Translations under genes and position numbers: made by a program
The notes under the pieces: model-generated
What the model was told of the DNA's origin: nothing
Databases searched by the model: none
What the model saw: only the letters and a program-made list of their open reading frames with translations
DNA from: Pseudomonas sp. LB-090624
GTDB lineage: Bacteria; Pseudomonadota; Gammaproteobacteria; Pseudomonadales; Pseudomonadaceae
Direction of reading: 5' to 3'
Length of the DNA stretch: 64,000 bases
NCBI RefSeq assembly: GCF_003205205.1
Contig: NZ_QJRL01000006.1
Location: 1-64,000 of the forward strand
In this document: positions 56,823-64,000 of the stretch, one piece after another
Layout of the letters: every line of letters begins with the position of its first letter
Numbering within the stretch: position 1 is the first letter of the stretch

Positions 56823-58103
56823 TCAGCTTACAAGGCCGTACACCACCGAAGTCAGCGCAACAAGGCCCACCACCACAACGAACACGTTGGAGGCCGCACC
56901 GCTGTACTTGCGCATCGATGGCACCCGGCGGATGGCATACATCGGCATCAGGAACAACAGCACCGCGAGAATCGGGCCGCCGAGCGACTCGATCATGCGG
57001 AGGATGCTAGGGTTGAGGGTGGCGACTATCCAGCACACCACCAGCATCAGTGCAGCAACCACGCGGTCAAGGGTCTTGGCGCCCGGACGCGCACCGGTCT
57101 TGGCGATAATACCCTTCAGGCCTTCGCTGGCACCGATGTAATGGCCCAGGAACGACTTGGCGATGGCCACGAAGGCGATCAGCGGCGCAGCGAACGCGAT
57201 GGTCGGGTTGCTGAAATGGTTGGCCAGGTACGACAGGATCGACAGGTTCTGCGCCTTGGCTTCGGCCAGCTGGGCGCTGCTCAGGGTGAGCACGCAGCTG
57301 AACACGAAGAACAGCACCATCACCACCATCAGCAAGTGGGCGCGGCGCAGGATCTGGCCGCTGCGCTCATCGGCGTGTTCACCGTAACGGCGCTTCTGGT
57401 CGACGGCGAAGGCCGAGATGATCGGCGAATGGTTGAATGAGAACACCATCACCGGAATGGCCAGCCACAGGGTGTGCAGGAAGGCCGAGGCCGGCGGCAC
57501 CTGAGTGGCGCTGTCGAGAATGCCACCGGTCCAGTGCGGCACCAGGTACAGGCCCAGCAACGCCAGGGCGACGATGAACGGGTAGACCAGCAGGCTCATG
57601 ACCTTGACTGTGGCCTGCTCCCCGCAGCGCACGATGGCCAGCAGGCCGAGGATCAGCACGAATGACAGGATTGCCCGTGGCGGCGGCTGCATGTGCAGCT
57701 GGTGTTCCATGAAGCTGGACACGGTGTTGGTCAGCGCCACGCTGTAGATCAGCAGGATCGGGAAGATGGCGAAGAAGTACAGCACGGTGATCGAGGCACC
57801 GGCGTGACTGCCGAAATGCTCCTTGACCACCTCGGTGATGTCGCCGCCATCGCGCCCGGAAAGGACGAAGCGGGTCAGCCCGCGATGGGCGAAATAGGTC
57901 ATCGGGAAGGCCAGCACGGCCAGGATCAGCAGCGGCCAGAAGCCGCCAAGGCCGGCGTTGATCGGCAGGAACAGTGTCCCGGCGCCGATGGCTGTGCCGA
58001 ACAGGCCCAGCATCCAGGTGGTGTCGTGACGCGCCCAGCTGCCGAGGGTGGCGGGGGTCGATTCTACAAAGCGTTGTTCAACGCTCGGGGCCTGCTCATT
58101 CAT
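56823..58103 (-). CDS. HAAAP-family amino-acid permease (SdaC/DlsT serine type)
   Basis: A 426-residue inner-membrane proton symporter of 11 helices. Family motifs are LGLFGTAIGAGTLFLPINAG in helix 1 and FSFNHSPIISAFAVDQKRRYG in the middle. Length matches E. coli SdaC (429) and DlsT. The substrate is probably serine or another hydroxy amino acid; the family also includes Tyr/Trp permeases. ATG 58103 was chosen because the 67 in-frame codons upstream look non-coding. It lies downstream of the D-lysine aminotransferase gene, separated by a giant palindrome, so it need not belong to that pathway. Confidence 0.88.
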   Translation of the reverse strand: MNEQAPSVEQRFVESTPATLGSWARHDTTWMLGLFGTAIGAGTLFLPINAGLGGFWPLLILAVLAFPMTYFAHRGLTRFVLSGRDGGDITEVVKEHFGSHAGASITVLYFFAIFPILLIYSVALTNTVSSFMEHQLHMQPPPRAILSFVLILGLLAIVRCGEQATVKVMSLLVYPFIVALALLGLYLVPHWTGGILDSATQVPPASAFLHTLWLAIPVMVFSFNHSPIISAFAVDQKRRYGEHADERSGQILRRAHLLMVVMVLFFVFSCVLTLSSAQLAEAKAQNLSILSYLANHFSNPTIAFAAPLIAFVAIAKSFLGHYIGASEGLKGIIAKTGARPGAKTLDRVVAALMLVVCWIVATLNPSILRMIESLGGPILAVLLFLMPMYAIRRVPSMRKYSGAASNVFVVVVGLVALTSVVYGLVS

Positions 58104-58320
58104 TCCGGGTGAAGCTCCACTCGCAAGACTGCAACAGGCTGAGAATGGCGAAATAGACCTTTCGCCCAACTCAACCGGAAAAGAGGGGCGCGATTGTGCA
58201 CGGAAAGGTTGCACTTGCGAAGCCCTTTTCCGAGGAGCGGTTGCACTTGTCTTTACAAGCGAGTTATACCAACAGGCTGCGGGTATGTCGCGAAAGGGCC
58301 ACAAAGCGACCCTGGCAAAG

Positions 58321-58739
58321 CCTGCGGCGAAGCAACGAATAAGGGGGCGCTACGCCTACTGCCAGTCAGTTCACCGGGGTGGGGCTGGTAGGTGCTGGCC
58401 GTGGCTCTTTCAGCGCCTGTGGAATCGAGCGCCGCCCGCGCGGCGCATCGCGAGCTGCGCTCGCTCCTACGTTTTTTTCTGGCCAGTAACGCCTGTGACA
58501 GGCGCGCGCGACCGCCTGGTTTGTACGACGCGATATCGCGCCATGCGCCAAGGCGTTCGCGCGCAAATCCCACAGGCATAATTGGCCCGAAACAAACGTA
58601 GGAGCGAGCGCAGCTCGCGATGCGCCGCGCGGGCGGCGCTCGATTTCCCAGGCGCCAAAAGAGCAATGGCGGGCACCTATCAGCCCACCCCGGTTAACCG
58701 ACCGGCACTACGCTCCGCCCCACCTTTCGCGCCGCAAGG
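58321..58739. repeat. Giant imperfect palindrome (about 210-bp arms)
   Basis: The segment is an inverted repeat centred on CGATATCG (58531-58538). 58424-58474 and 58594-58644 are perfect 51-bp reverse complements. Flanking blocks pair with scattered mismatches out to CCTGCGGCG (58321) and CGCCGCAAGG (58730), and inward to the centre (GGCCAGTAACGCCTGTG against CACAGGCATAATTGGCC). Each arm includes the CGAGCTGCGCTCGCTCCTAC sequence common in Pseudomonas intergenic repeats. It is probably two copies of one repeat element in inverse orientation. Confidence 0.85.
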
Positions 58740-58751
58740 CCGCGTCCACAG

Positions 58752-58770
58752 AGGGGCCGCGCAGGCCCCT
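58752..58770 (-). terminator. GC hairpin after the aminotransferase gene
   Basis: AGGGGCC-GCGCA-GGCCCCT, a perfect 7-bp stem 14 bp beyond the stop codon of the minus-strand aminotransferase gene. There is no T-run, so it could be a weak terminator or a 3' stabiliser. Confidence 0.45.
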
Positions 58771-58783
58771 TGGTGTGGTGGTG

Positions 58784-59980
58784 TTACTTCTGAACGGCAG
58801 CGAACGCTTCGGCAACCCGTTGCAGGTTGGCCGGGCGCAGGCCGGACATGCACACGCGGCCGCTGTCGATCAGGTAAACGCCGAACTCGTCCCGCAGGCG
58901 GCGCACCTGCTCGACGCTGAAGCCGGTGTAGCTGAACATGCCGCGCTGGCGCAGGAAGAACTGGAAGTCCTTGCCTGGCAGCAGCACGGCCAAGGCATCG
59001 ACCAGCGCCTGGCGCATGTCGAGGATACGCTTGCGCATCACTTCGACTTCTTCGGCCCACTGGGCATTCAGGCCGGCATCGCTGAGTACGCCAGCTACCA
59101 GCTGTGCACCGAAGTTGGGCGGGCTGGAGTAGTTGCGGCGCACGGTAGCCTTCAGCTGGCCAAGCACGCTTTGGGCAGTGGCCTCGTCGTCGCAGACCAC
59201 CGACAGGCCGCCAACCCGTTCGCCGTACAGCGAGAAAATTTTCGAGAACGAGTTGCTGACCAGGCAGGGCACGCCAGCGCGGGCCATTTCGCGGATGGCG
59301 TAGGCGTCTTCCACCAGGCCTTCGGCGAAGCCTTGGTAGGCGATGTCCAAAAACGGGATCAGCTGGCGCGCCTTGACCACTTCGACCACTTGCTGCCACT
59401 GGTGTTGTTCCAGGTCGGCACCGGTGGGGTTGTGGCAGCACGGGTGCAGCAGCACCACGCTGTTGGCCGGCAGGGACTGCAGGGTGGCCAGCATGCCGTC
59501 GAAGTCCACACCGCGGGTGGCCTGGTCGAAGTACGGGTAGGTGTGCACCTTGAACCCGGCACCCTCGAAGATGGCACGGTGGTTGTCCCAGGTCGGGTTG
59601 CTGACCCAGACTTCCGACTGCGGGAAGTAGCGCTTGAGGAAGTCGGCACCGACTTTCAGAGCGCCGGAGCCGCCCACAGTCTGCACGGTGGCTACGCGGC
59701 CGCCGGTCACGGCGGGGTGATCGGCACCGAACAGCAGCGCCTGGATCGCCTGGCGGTAGCTGGCCAGGCCTTCCATCGGCAGGTACAGGGAGGCTTCATG
59801 GTCCTGGCCGGCGATGCGTTTTTCCACCGCATCCACAGCCGCCAGCTGCGGCACCACGCCGGCCTCATCGTAGTACAGGCCGATGCTCAGGTTGACCTTG
59901 TCGGCGCGCGGGTCGGCCTTGAAGGTTTCCATCAACGAGAGGATCGGGTCGCCGGCATAGGCATCGACATGTTTGAACAC
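58784..59980 (-). CDS. amaC: Class-I aminotransferase (TyrB-like; D-lysine pathway AmaC)
   Basis: A 398-residue PLP enzyme very close to E. coli aromatic aminotransferase TyrB along its full length. The PLP Lys247 is in [16 protein letters not shown] and the cofactor motif is [12 protein letters not shown]. The start is GTG 59980 with AAGGAG nine bases upstream. In P. putida an aminotransferase in this position (amaC) next to dpkA converts D-lysine to 2-keto-6-aminocaproate, which cyclises to piperideine-2-carboxylate. I take the name from that gene order; a role in aromatic amino-acid metabolism is also possible. Confidence 0.83.
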   Translation of the reverse strand: MFKHVDAYAGDPILSLMETFKADPRADKVNLSIGLYYDEAGVVPQLAAVDAVEKRIAGQDHEASLYLPMEGLASYRQAIQALLFGADHPAVTGGRVATVQTVGGSGALKVGADFLKRYFPQSEVWVSNPTWDNHRAIFEGAGFKVHTYPYFDQATRGVDFDGMLATLQSLPANSVVLLHPCCHNPTGADLEQHQWQQVVEVVKARQLIPFLDIAYQGFAEGLVEDAYAIREMARAGVPCLVSNSFSKIFSLYGERVGGLSVVCDDEATAQSVLGQLKATVRRNYSSPPNFGAQLVAGVLSDAGLNAQWAEEVEVMRKRILDMRQALVDALAVLLPGKDFQFFLRQRGMFSYTGFSVEQVRRLRDEFGVYLIDSGRVCMSGLRPANLQRVAEAFAAVQK

Positions 59981-60064
59981 AGCGTGCAGCTCCTTGGATC
60001 AGGACAGTACGAAAAGTCAGCCCTGAGCATACCCGGAGTGCGGGCTCAGGAACATCCACTAATG

Positions 60065-60090
60065 TGCAAGGTTGTCTATGCAACATTGCA
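60065..60090. promoter_or_regulatory. Inverted repeat upstream of amaC, candidate operator
   Basis: TGCAAGGTTG-TCTATG-CAACATTGCA: 10-bp arms with one mismatch and a 6-bp spacer, 84 bp before the GTG of the aminotransferase. A related perfect palindrome CGTTGCAACG lies at 61287-61296 in front of dpkA. The shared GTTG/CAAC halves suggest a common regulator, possibly the RpiR protein encoded nearby. Confidence 0.45.
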
Positions 60091-60133
60091 TGACTGGGAA
60101 ATTGCTGCGCTGTCACGCAGAGAACACGGGTCA

Positions 60134-60221
60134 GCGCGGGAGCGGGCTTGTCCCGCGAAGGGGCGCGCGCGGTGCATGGCACCGGCTTTGCCCCTGTTCG
60201 CGGGACAAGCCCGCTCCCACA
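60134..60221. repeat. REP pair (BIME) between amaC and dpkA
   Basis: GCGGGAGCGGGCTTGTCCCGCGAA (from 60136) and its inverse TTCGCGGGACAAGCCCGCTCCCAC (to 60220) face each other around GGGGCGCGCGCGGTGCATGG. This is a standard P. putida REP pair placed directly after the dpkA stop, between two co-directional genes. Confidence 0.9.
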
Positions 60222-60226
60222 GCGGA

Positions 60227-61252
60227 TCAGCCAAGCAGCTCTTTCAGTCCCTGCAACTCGTGCTCGGTCACCGCCACGCCCTCTTCCTCGGCCACCTCAC
60301 GCTCACGATACCGCCGCTCGCCCGGCATCCGCGTCAGCCCCGCAGCCTGCATCTGCTCGACCAGCTCGCGACTGCGCTGGGCAAAACGCTCGCCTTCGGC
60401 CTTGCCCGGATCGATGACAATGATCAACTGCCCTGTCCATGGTGTTTTTGCCCCCGGGTGCCCGGACCAATCGAACTCCCAGGAGAAATTACCGCCGGTC
60501 AGCGCCGCTGCCAGCAGCTCGACCATCATCGACAGTGCCGAGCCCTTATGCCCAGCAAATGGCAGCAAGGCGCCGCCTTCGAGAATCGCCTTCGGCTCGG
60601 TGGTGGGCTCGCCACTGGCGTCCACGCCCATGCCCTCAGGCAACTGCTGGCCCGCACGCGCGGCAATCTGTACATCGCCGTGCGCCATGGCGCTGGTGGC
60701 CATGTCGAAGACGATCGGGTCATGTTCGGCACAGGGTGCCGCAAAGGCGATGGGGTTGGTACCGAACAGTGGCTTGCGCGCGCCATGCGGCACCACGCAC
60801 GTCATGCTGTTGACCACACTCAGGGCCACCAAGCCCTCTTCGGCAAACGGCTCCACATCTGGCCACAGCGCGGCAAAGTGGTGCGAATTGTGAATCGCCA
60901 GTACGGCAATGCCCGCATTACGCGCCTTGGCCACCAGGAGGCCGCGGGCCGCTGCCAGCGCCGGTTGGGCAAAGCCGCCGGCGGCATCGACGCTGACATA
61001 GCCGGCAGCTATGTCACTCACCTTCGGCCGGGCCTGGCCATTGACCCAGCCACTGTTCAGCGTGGAGACATAGCCAGGCATGCGGAACACCCCATGGCTG
61101 TGGGCGCCATCGCGCTGGGCGCTGGCGCAGTTATAGGCCAGCACCTGGGCCACGCTGTCGCTGCAGCCGTGGCGCTGGAAAATGGCCTGCAACAGATCCT
61201 GCAGCTCGGTAAAAGGCACGCGCACGACGGTGCTGGTGGACGGTGCGGACAT
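60227..61252 (-). CDS. dpkA: Delta1-piperideine-2-carboxylate reductase (malate/lactate DH-like)
   Basis: A 341-residue NADPH-dependent enzyme of the Ldh_2 family. Its catalytic His motif is RDGAHSHGVFRMPGY (51-54 HSHG); other family blocks are AIHNSHHFAALWPDVEPFAE, TNPIAFAAP and GHKGSALSMMVELLA. It reduces piperideine-2-carboxylate to L-pipecolate in D-lysine catabolism and can act on the proline analogue. Length fits DpkA. ATG 61252 follows AAGGAG. It diverges from the RpiR regulator gene and precedes amaC. Confidence 0.88.
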   Translation of the reverse strand: MSAPSTSTVVRVPFTELQDLLQAIFQRHGCSDSVAQVLAYNCASAQRDGAHSHGVFRMPGYVSTLNSGWVNGQARPKVSDIAAGYVSVDAAGGFAQPALAAARGLLVAKARNAGIAVLAIHNSHHFAALWPDVEPFAEEGLVALSVVNSMTCVVPHGARKPLFGTNPIAFAAPCAEHDPIVFDMATSAMAHGDVQIAARAGQQLPEGMGVDASGEPTTEPKAILEGGALLPFAGHKGSALSMMVELLAAALTGGNFSWEFDWSGHPGAKTPWTGQLIIVIDPGKAEGERFAQRSRELVEQMQAAGLTRMPGERRYREREVAEEEGVAVTEHELQGLKELLG

Positions 61253-61286
61253 CTGAAGCTCCTTGTTGATTTTGGAATGGCTACAG

Positions 61287-61331
61287 CGTTGCAACGACAA
61301 AAACTTTCCTGCATGTGACAGCAATCTGTCA
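61287..61331. promoter_or_regulatory. Operator-like palindromes between dpkA and the RpiR gene
   Basis: The 143-bp divergent intergenic region holds CGTTGCAACG (61287-61296) and TGACAG-CAAT-CTGTCA (61316-61331), both perfect. A further TTGAC...GATGACAG half-site pair follows at 61336-61350. These are the likely binding sites of the divergently encoded RpiR protein, controlling both directions. Binding is inferred from position and symmetry. Confidence 0.55.
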
Positions 61332-61395
61332 AATGTTGACTTGATGACAGAAAACATTCATTTTCTTCTCAAGCCTTACCCTCTGGAGCCGCAGC

Positions 61396-62268
61396 ATGAG
61401 CCAACCGATCAAGCAACGCCTGGAAAACAGCCTCGAAGGGGCTGCTGCCTCAGGCCGCAAGATCGCTACCTACATGCTCGCCAACCTGCACGAGTTGCCG
61501 TTCCAGACGTCGGCCAGCATCGCCGCCAAGCTAGGCGTCAGCGAATCCAGTGTCGGGCGCTTCTGCCGCTCATTGGGTTATGCCCATCTCAAGGCACTTA
61601 AGCAAGACCTGCAGAACGACCTGGGCGATGGCCCGTGGCTGGTGGGTGACCGCTTGCAGGATTACCGCCAGAGCCAGGACGCCAGCGACAACGGCGGCAG
61701 CCTGGAGCTGGAAATCGCCGCCTTGGTACGCGTACACGAGTACCGCCAGAGCCCGGCCTGGCACAGTGTGGCGCAACGCCTGGCGAGCAAACCGCGGGTA
61801 TTCGTCGCCGGCTTCCAGACCGAGCGTGGCGTCGCCATGTGCATGAGCCACTTGCTGCAATACCTGCGCGACGGCGTGCAACTGGTCGACCTTGGCGCCG
61901 GCCACTTCGGCGAAGTGCTGCTAGGCCGCGCCGAAGACAGCGCCCTGGTGGTGTTCGAGGCGCGCCGCTATTCGCGCCACGCCTTGCTGCTGTGCCAGAA
62001 GGCGCGCGAGGCTGGCATTGCGGTCACCCTGGTGACCGACACCTTTTGCGACTGGGCCGATGCCAACGCCGACGAGGTGTTCCGTATCCCCACCGAGTTC
62101 AATCTGTTCTGGGAATCCACCTCGGCGATGCTGTCGTGGGTGCACCTGATGGTCAACGAGGTCTGCAAGAAGCTCGGACCGGATGTTGAAAAACGCTTGG
62201 AAGCAACTGCCGCTCTACATAACGCATTCGTCGGCTACACCTCGTGGTCGGCGGGAAAACAACAATAG
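61396..62268 (+). CDS. RpiR-family transcriptional regulator
   Basis: A 290-residue regulator with an N-terminal HTH_6 domain (about 1-75; LPFQTSASIAAKLGVSESSV, then FCRSLGYAHLKALKQDL) and a C-terminal SIS domain (about 115-250; PRVFVAGFQTERGVAM, ARRYSRHALLLCQKAREAGI). SIS domains usually bind phosphosugars, but RpiR proteins also control amino-acid catabolism. Its position between dpkA and the amino-acid ABC genes suggests a D-lysine or pipecolate-type effector. It is 22 bp ahead of the binding-protein gene in the same direction. Confidence 0.9.
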   Translation: MSQPIKQRLENSLEGAAASGRKIATYMLANLHELPFQTSASIAAKLGVSESSVGRFCRSLGYAHLKALKQDLQNDLGDGPWLVGDRLQDYRQSQDASDNGGSLELEIAALVRVHEYRQSPAWHSVAQRLASKPRVFVAGFQTERGVAMCMSHLLQYLRDGVQLVDLGAGHFGEVLLGRAEDSALVVFEARRYSRHALLLCQKAREAGIAVTLVTDTFCDWADANADEVFRIPTEFNLFWESTSAMLSWVHLMVNEVCKKLGPDVEKRLEATAALHNAFVGYTSWSAGKQQ

Positions 62269-62290
62269 CAAGAGTGCAATGAGGTGCGAG

Positions 62291-63043
62291 ATGAACAAGT
62301 CCATGGCCTTGGTGGGTGCGTGCGCCCTGCTGCTGGCGGGTGCCGCCAGCGCTGAAACCCTGCGGTTCGCCACCGAGGGTGCCTACCCGCCCTTCAACTA
62401 TGTAGACGCCGATAACAAGCTGCATGGCTTCGATATCGACATCACCCACGCCCTGTGCGAGCAGATGAAAGTCGAATGCACGCTGGTGGCCCAGGACTGG
62501 GAAGGCATCATCCCCGCCCTGATGGCGCGCAAGTACGATGCGGTGGTGGCGTCGATGATCGACACCCAAGAGCGACGCAAGAAGATCGCCTTCACCGACC
62601 ACTACTACCGCACGCCACTGACCGTGGCGGTTGCCAAGGACAGCAAGATCGACAGCGCCCAGACCGACTTTGTCGGCTACACCGTCGGTGCGCAGTCATC
62701 GTCGACCCAGGCCATCTACGCCGAAGACGTGTATGGCAAGGCCGGTGCCGACGTGAAACTGTACCCGACCATGGACGAAGCCAATGCAGACCTGGCGGCC
62801 GGCCGCCTGGACGGCGTGATTGCCGACAAATTCCCGTTGCACGAGTGGATGAGCAAGAACGGCGGGGATTGCTGCAAGATCCTTGGCGACGTGGCCGACA
62901 CCAAGGCCGATGCCGCTATCGCTGTGCGCAAGGACGACGAAGCCTTGCGCCAGCGCCTGAATACCGCGCTGCAACAGATCGTGGCCAACGGTACGTATCA
63001 GAAGATCGCCAGCAAGTACTTCGCTTTCGATATCTACAACTGA
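62291..63043 (+). CDS. Polar amino-acid ABC substrate-binding protein
   Basis: A 250-residue periplasmic binding protein of SBP family 3 (lysine/arginine/ornithine group). The signal peptide is about 1-21 (AGAASAETL). The family opening is LRFATEGAYPPFNYVD, followed by GFDIDITHALCEQM and the ligand loops DYDAVVASM-type and SMIDTQERRKKIAFTDHYY. A basic amino acid such as D-lysine is the likely ligand by context. The start ATG 62291 follows GAGGTG and gives the signal peptide. Confidence 0.9.
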   Translation: MNKSMALVGACALLLAGAASAETLRFATEGAYPPFNYVDADNKLHGFDIDITHALCEQMKVECTLVAQDWEGIIPALMARKYDAVVASMIDTQERRKKIAFTDHYYRTPLTVAVAKDSKIDSAQTDFVGYTVGAQSSSTQAIYAEDVYGKAGADVKLYPTMDEANADLAAGRLDGVIADKFPLHEWMSKNGGDCCKILGDVADTKADAAIAVRKDDEALRQRLNTALQQIVANGTYQKIASKYFAFDIYN

Positions 63044-63068
63044 TCTTCAGGAAGTTGTGCGAACTCCC

Positions 63069-63118
63069 TGTAGGAGCGGCCTTGCGCAGCCCTTTCGCGA
63101 CGCAAAGCCGCCCCCACA
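63069..63118. repeat. REP-like inverted repeat inside the ABC operon
   Basis: TGTAGGAGCGGCCTTGCG (63069-63086) and CGCAAAGCCGCCCCCACA (63101-63118) form an imperfect stem around CAGCCCTTTCGCGA. It sits between the binding-protein and permease genes, where REP stems often protect the upstream message and give the binding protein higher expression. Confidence 0.75.
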
Positions 63119-63148
63119 AGGCCGCATAACCTGCCCAAGAGGTTCGTC

Positions 63149-63868
63149 ATGCTCGATCAATTGTCCTTGCTGTCTTTCGCCAGCGGAGGCTGGGGCCAGG
63201 CGTTGCTGGCCGGTGCGCTGGTTACCGTTTCCCTGGCCCTGGCCTGCCTGCCCATCGGCCTGCCCCTGGGCCTGGTGGTCGCGCTGGCGGCGCGCTCACG
63301 CAAACGCCTGCCACGGGCTTGGGCGACCACCTTTTCTACCGTGTTCCGCGGCCTGCCCGAGCTGCTGACACTGCTGATCATCTATTACGGCTGCCAGATT
63401 GCCGCGCAGAAGATCCTCGCCGCCATGGGCTACCAAGGTGAGTTCATCATCAACACTTTCCTCGCCGCCATGATCGCTTTCAGCCTGGTGTTCGCTGCGT
63501 TTTCCAGCGAGATCTGGCTGGCCGCCTTCAAGACCCTGCCCAAGGGCCAGCTGGAAGCCTGCTCGGCGCTGGGCCTGAGCAAGCGCACCGGGTTCTTCAA
63601 GGTGTTGCTGCCACAACTGACCCGCATCGCCCTGCCCGGCTTGTCAAACAACTGGCTGTCGCTGCTCAAGGACACCTCGCTGGTGTCGACCATCTCGCTG
63701 GTCGACCTGATGCGCCAGACCAACCTGGCGGTGAGCGTGACCAAGGAGCCGATGTTCTTCTATGGCGTCGCCTGCCTGGGCTACCTGCTGTTCGCGGCAC
63801 TGTCCGGGCGGGTGTTCGCCTTCATCGAAAGGCGCAGCAACCGCCACCTGCAAGGAGCACGCGCATGA
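63149..63868 (+). CDS. Amino-acid ABC transporter permease (HisQ type)
   Basis: A 239-residue permease with five helices. The family motifs are TVFRGLPELLTLLIIYYG and the EAA loop LEACSALGLSKRTGFFKVLLPQ. HisQ/HisM-type transporters need two permeases, and the second begins with an ATGA overlap at 63865. The partner binding protein is 105 bp upstream beyond a REP. Confidence 0.9.
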   Translation: MLDQLSLLSFASGGWGQALLAGALVTVSLALACLPIGLPLGLVVALAARSRKRLPRAWATTFSTVFRGLPELLTLLIIYYGCQIAAQKILAAMGYQGEFIINTFLAAMIAFSLVFAAFSSEIWLAAFKTLPKGQLEACSALGLSKRTGFFKVLLPQLTRIALPGLSNNWLSLLKDTSLVSTISLVDLMRQTNLAVSVTKEPMFFYGVACLGYLLFAALSGRVFAFIERRSNRHLQGARA

Positions 63869-64000
63869 GCCTTGATCAACTGCTGGCACTGGTGCTCGAC
63901 CCCGACTTGCTGGAGCGCTATGGCCCACGCTTCCTCGACGGCCTGCTGGTGACCGCCAAGCTGGTGGCCATTTCCTTCAGCCTGGGCGCCGTGCTCGGCC
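63865..64000 (+). CDS. Amino-acid ABC transporter permease (HisM type), cut by window end
   Basis: Only the first 45 residues are in the window (SLDQLLALVLDPDLLERYGP, then FLDGLLVTAKLVAISFSLG). The opening matches the second permease of the polar amino-acid ABC family, including the GLLVTAKL start of its first helix. The ATG overlaps the stop of the previous permease. An ATP-binding subunit would be expected beyond the window. Confidence 0.85.
   Translation, partial: MSLDQLLALVLDPDLLERYGPRFLDGLLVTAKLVAISFSLGAVLG

Larger units (their letters stand above)
58104..58783. other. Long gene-free region holding a giant palindrome
   Basis: About 680 bp between the permease start and the aminotransferase stop. 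The first 215 bp probably hold the permease promoter; the 11-mer GGTTGCACTTG occurs twice (near 58207 and 58239). The rest is the large palindrome described separately. I see no protein gene; the mirrored 69-codon frames on the two strands are translations of the repeat. Confidence 0.6.

Noticed and set aside
58392..58676. Two mirrored 69-codon frames (58392-58601 plus, 58467-58676 minus)
   Set aside because: They are translations of the two arms of the palindrome, including the AARAAHRELRSLLR string produced by a common Pseudomonas repeat. There is no ribosome site or independent coding sign.
58775..61318. An 847-codon plus-strand frame spanning amaC, a REP pair and dpkA
   Set aside because: It is antisense to two conserved enzymes and runs through intergenic repeats, so it is not a real gene.

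Overview
The window is about 62-64% GC and looks like chromosome of a Pseudomonas putida-group bacterium. The reasons are the protein families, REP-type palindromes with a GCGGG...CCCGC core, a DUF1652 protein, a MuxABC-OpmB-type two-pump RND operon, and a D-lysine catabolic block of the kind known from P. putida (amaC, dpkA, RpiR regulator, amino-acid ABC transporter). All family calls come from reading the translated sequence; no database search was run. I saw no rRNA, tRNA, CRISPR array, insertion sequence or prophage.

Layout. 1-243: two tandem perfect hairpins and a hexanucleotide microsatellite. 244-3473: marR-emrA-emrB drug-efflux operon (minus) with a perfect palindrome in front of marR. 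3619-9293: FixL/FixJ-like sensor kinase and regulator (minus), divergent from an acyl-CoA synthetase and acyl-CoA dehydrogenase pair (plus). 9496-10506: an orphan FecR-type protein. 10520-17078: NhaC-like antiporter, a large Cache-type chemoreceptor with a good sigma-28 promoter candidate, a glycine-betaine-type binding protein and permease with no ATPase, and an AEC carrier. 17113-22845: SleB-like hydrolase, CAP-domain protein, GlxA-type AraC regulator back to back with a LysE exporter, an MFS transporter and a LysR regulator. 23266-27061: membrane PQQ quinate/shikimate-type dehydrogenase and an OprB-type porin.

27088-35916 is an accessory metabolic region. An M20 deacylase and a DUF1028 protein (minus) diverge from a flavin monooxygenase and a Rid-family protein (plus). 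These converge on a minus-strand set of lactonase-like amidohydrolase, GudP-like MFS transporter, SDR dehydrogenase and TIM-barrel isomerase, with a divergent LysR regulator. The substrates are unknown to me; this is the best candidate for an undescribed pathway.

35955-39880: an iron-starvation signalling set (ECF sigma, FecR, TonB receptor) behind a Fur-box-like palindrome. 39959-45097: phosphoglucomutase, DUF1345 and DUF1652 proteins, and an MHYT-GGDEF-EAL protein. 45354-54353: muxABC-opmB-type RND operon, every gene overlapping the next by ATGA. 54639-58103: thiol peroxidase, an AT-richer Bcr/CflA-type MFS pump preceded by a 19-codon leader ORF, and an SdaC-like amino-acid transporter. 58321-58739: a very large imperfect palindrome containing a perfect 51-bp inverted repeat. 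58784-64000: D-lysine-type catabolism: aminotransferase, piperideine-2-carboxylate reductase, RpiR regulator, and an ABC binding protein with two permeases, the second cut off by the window end.
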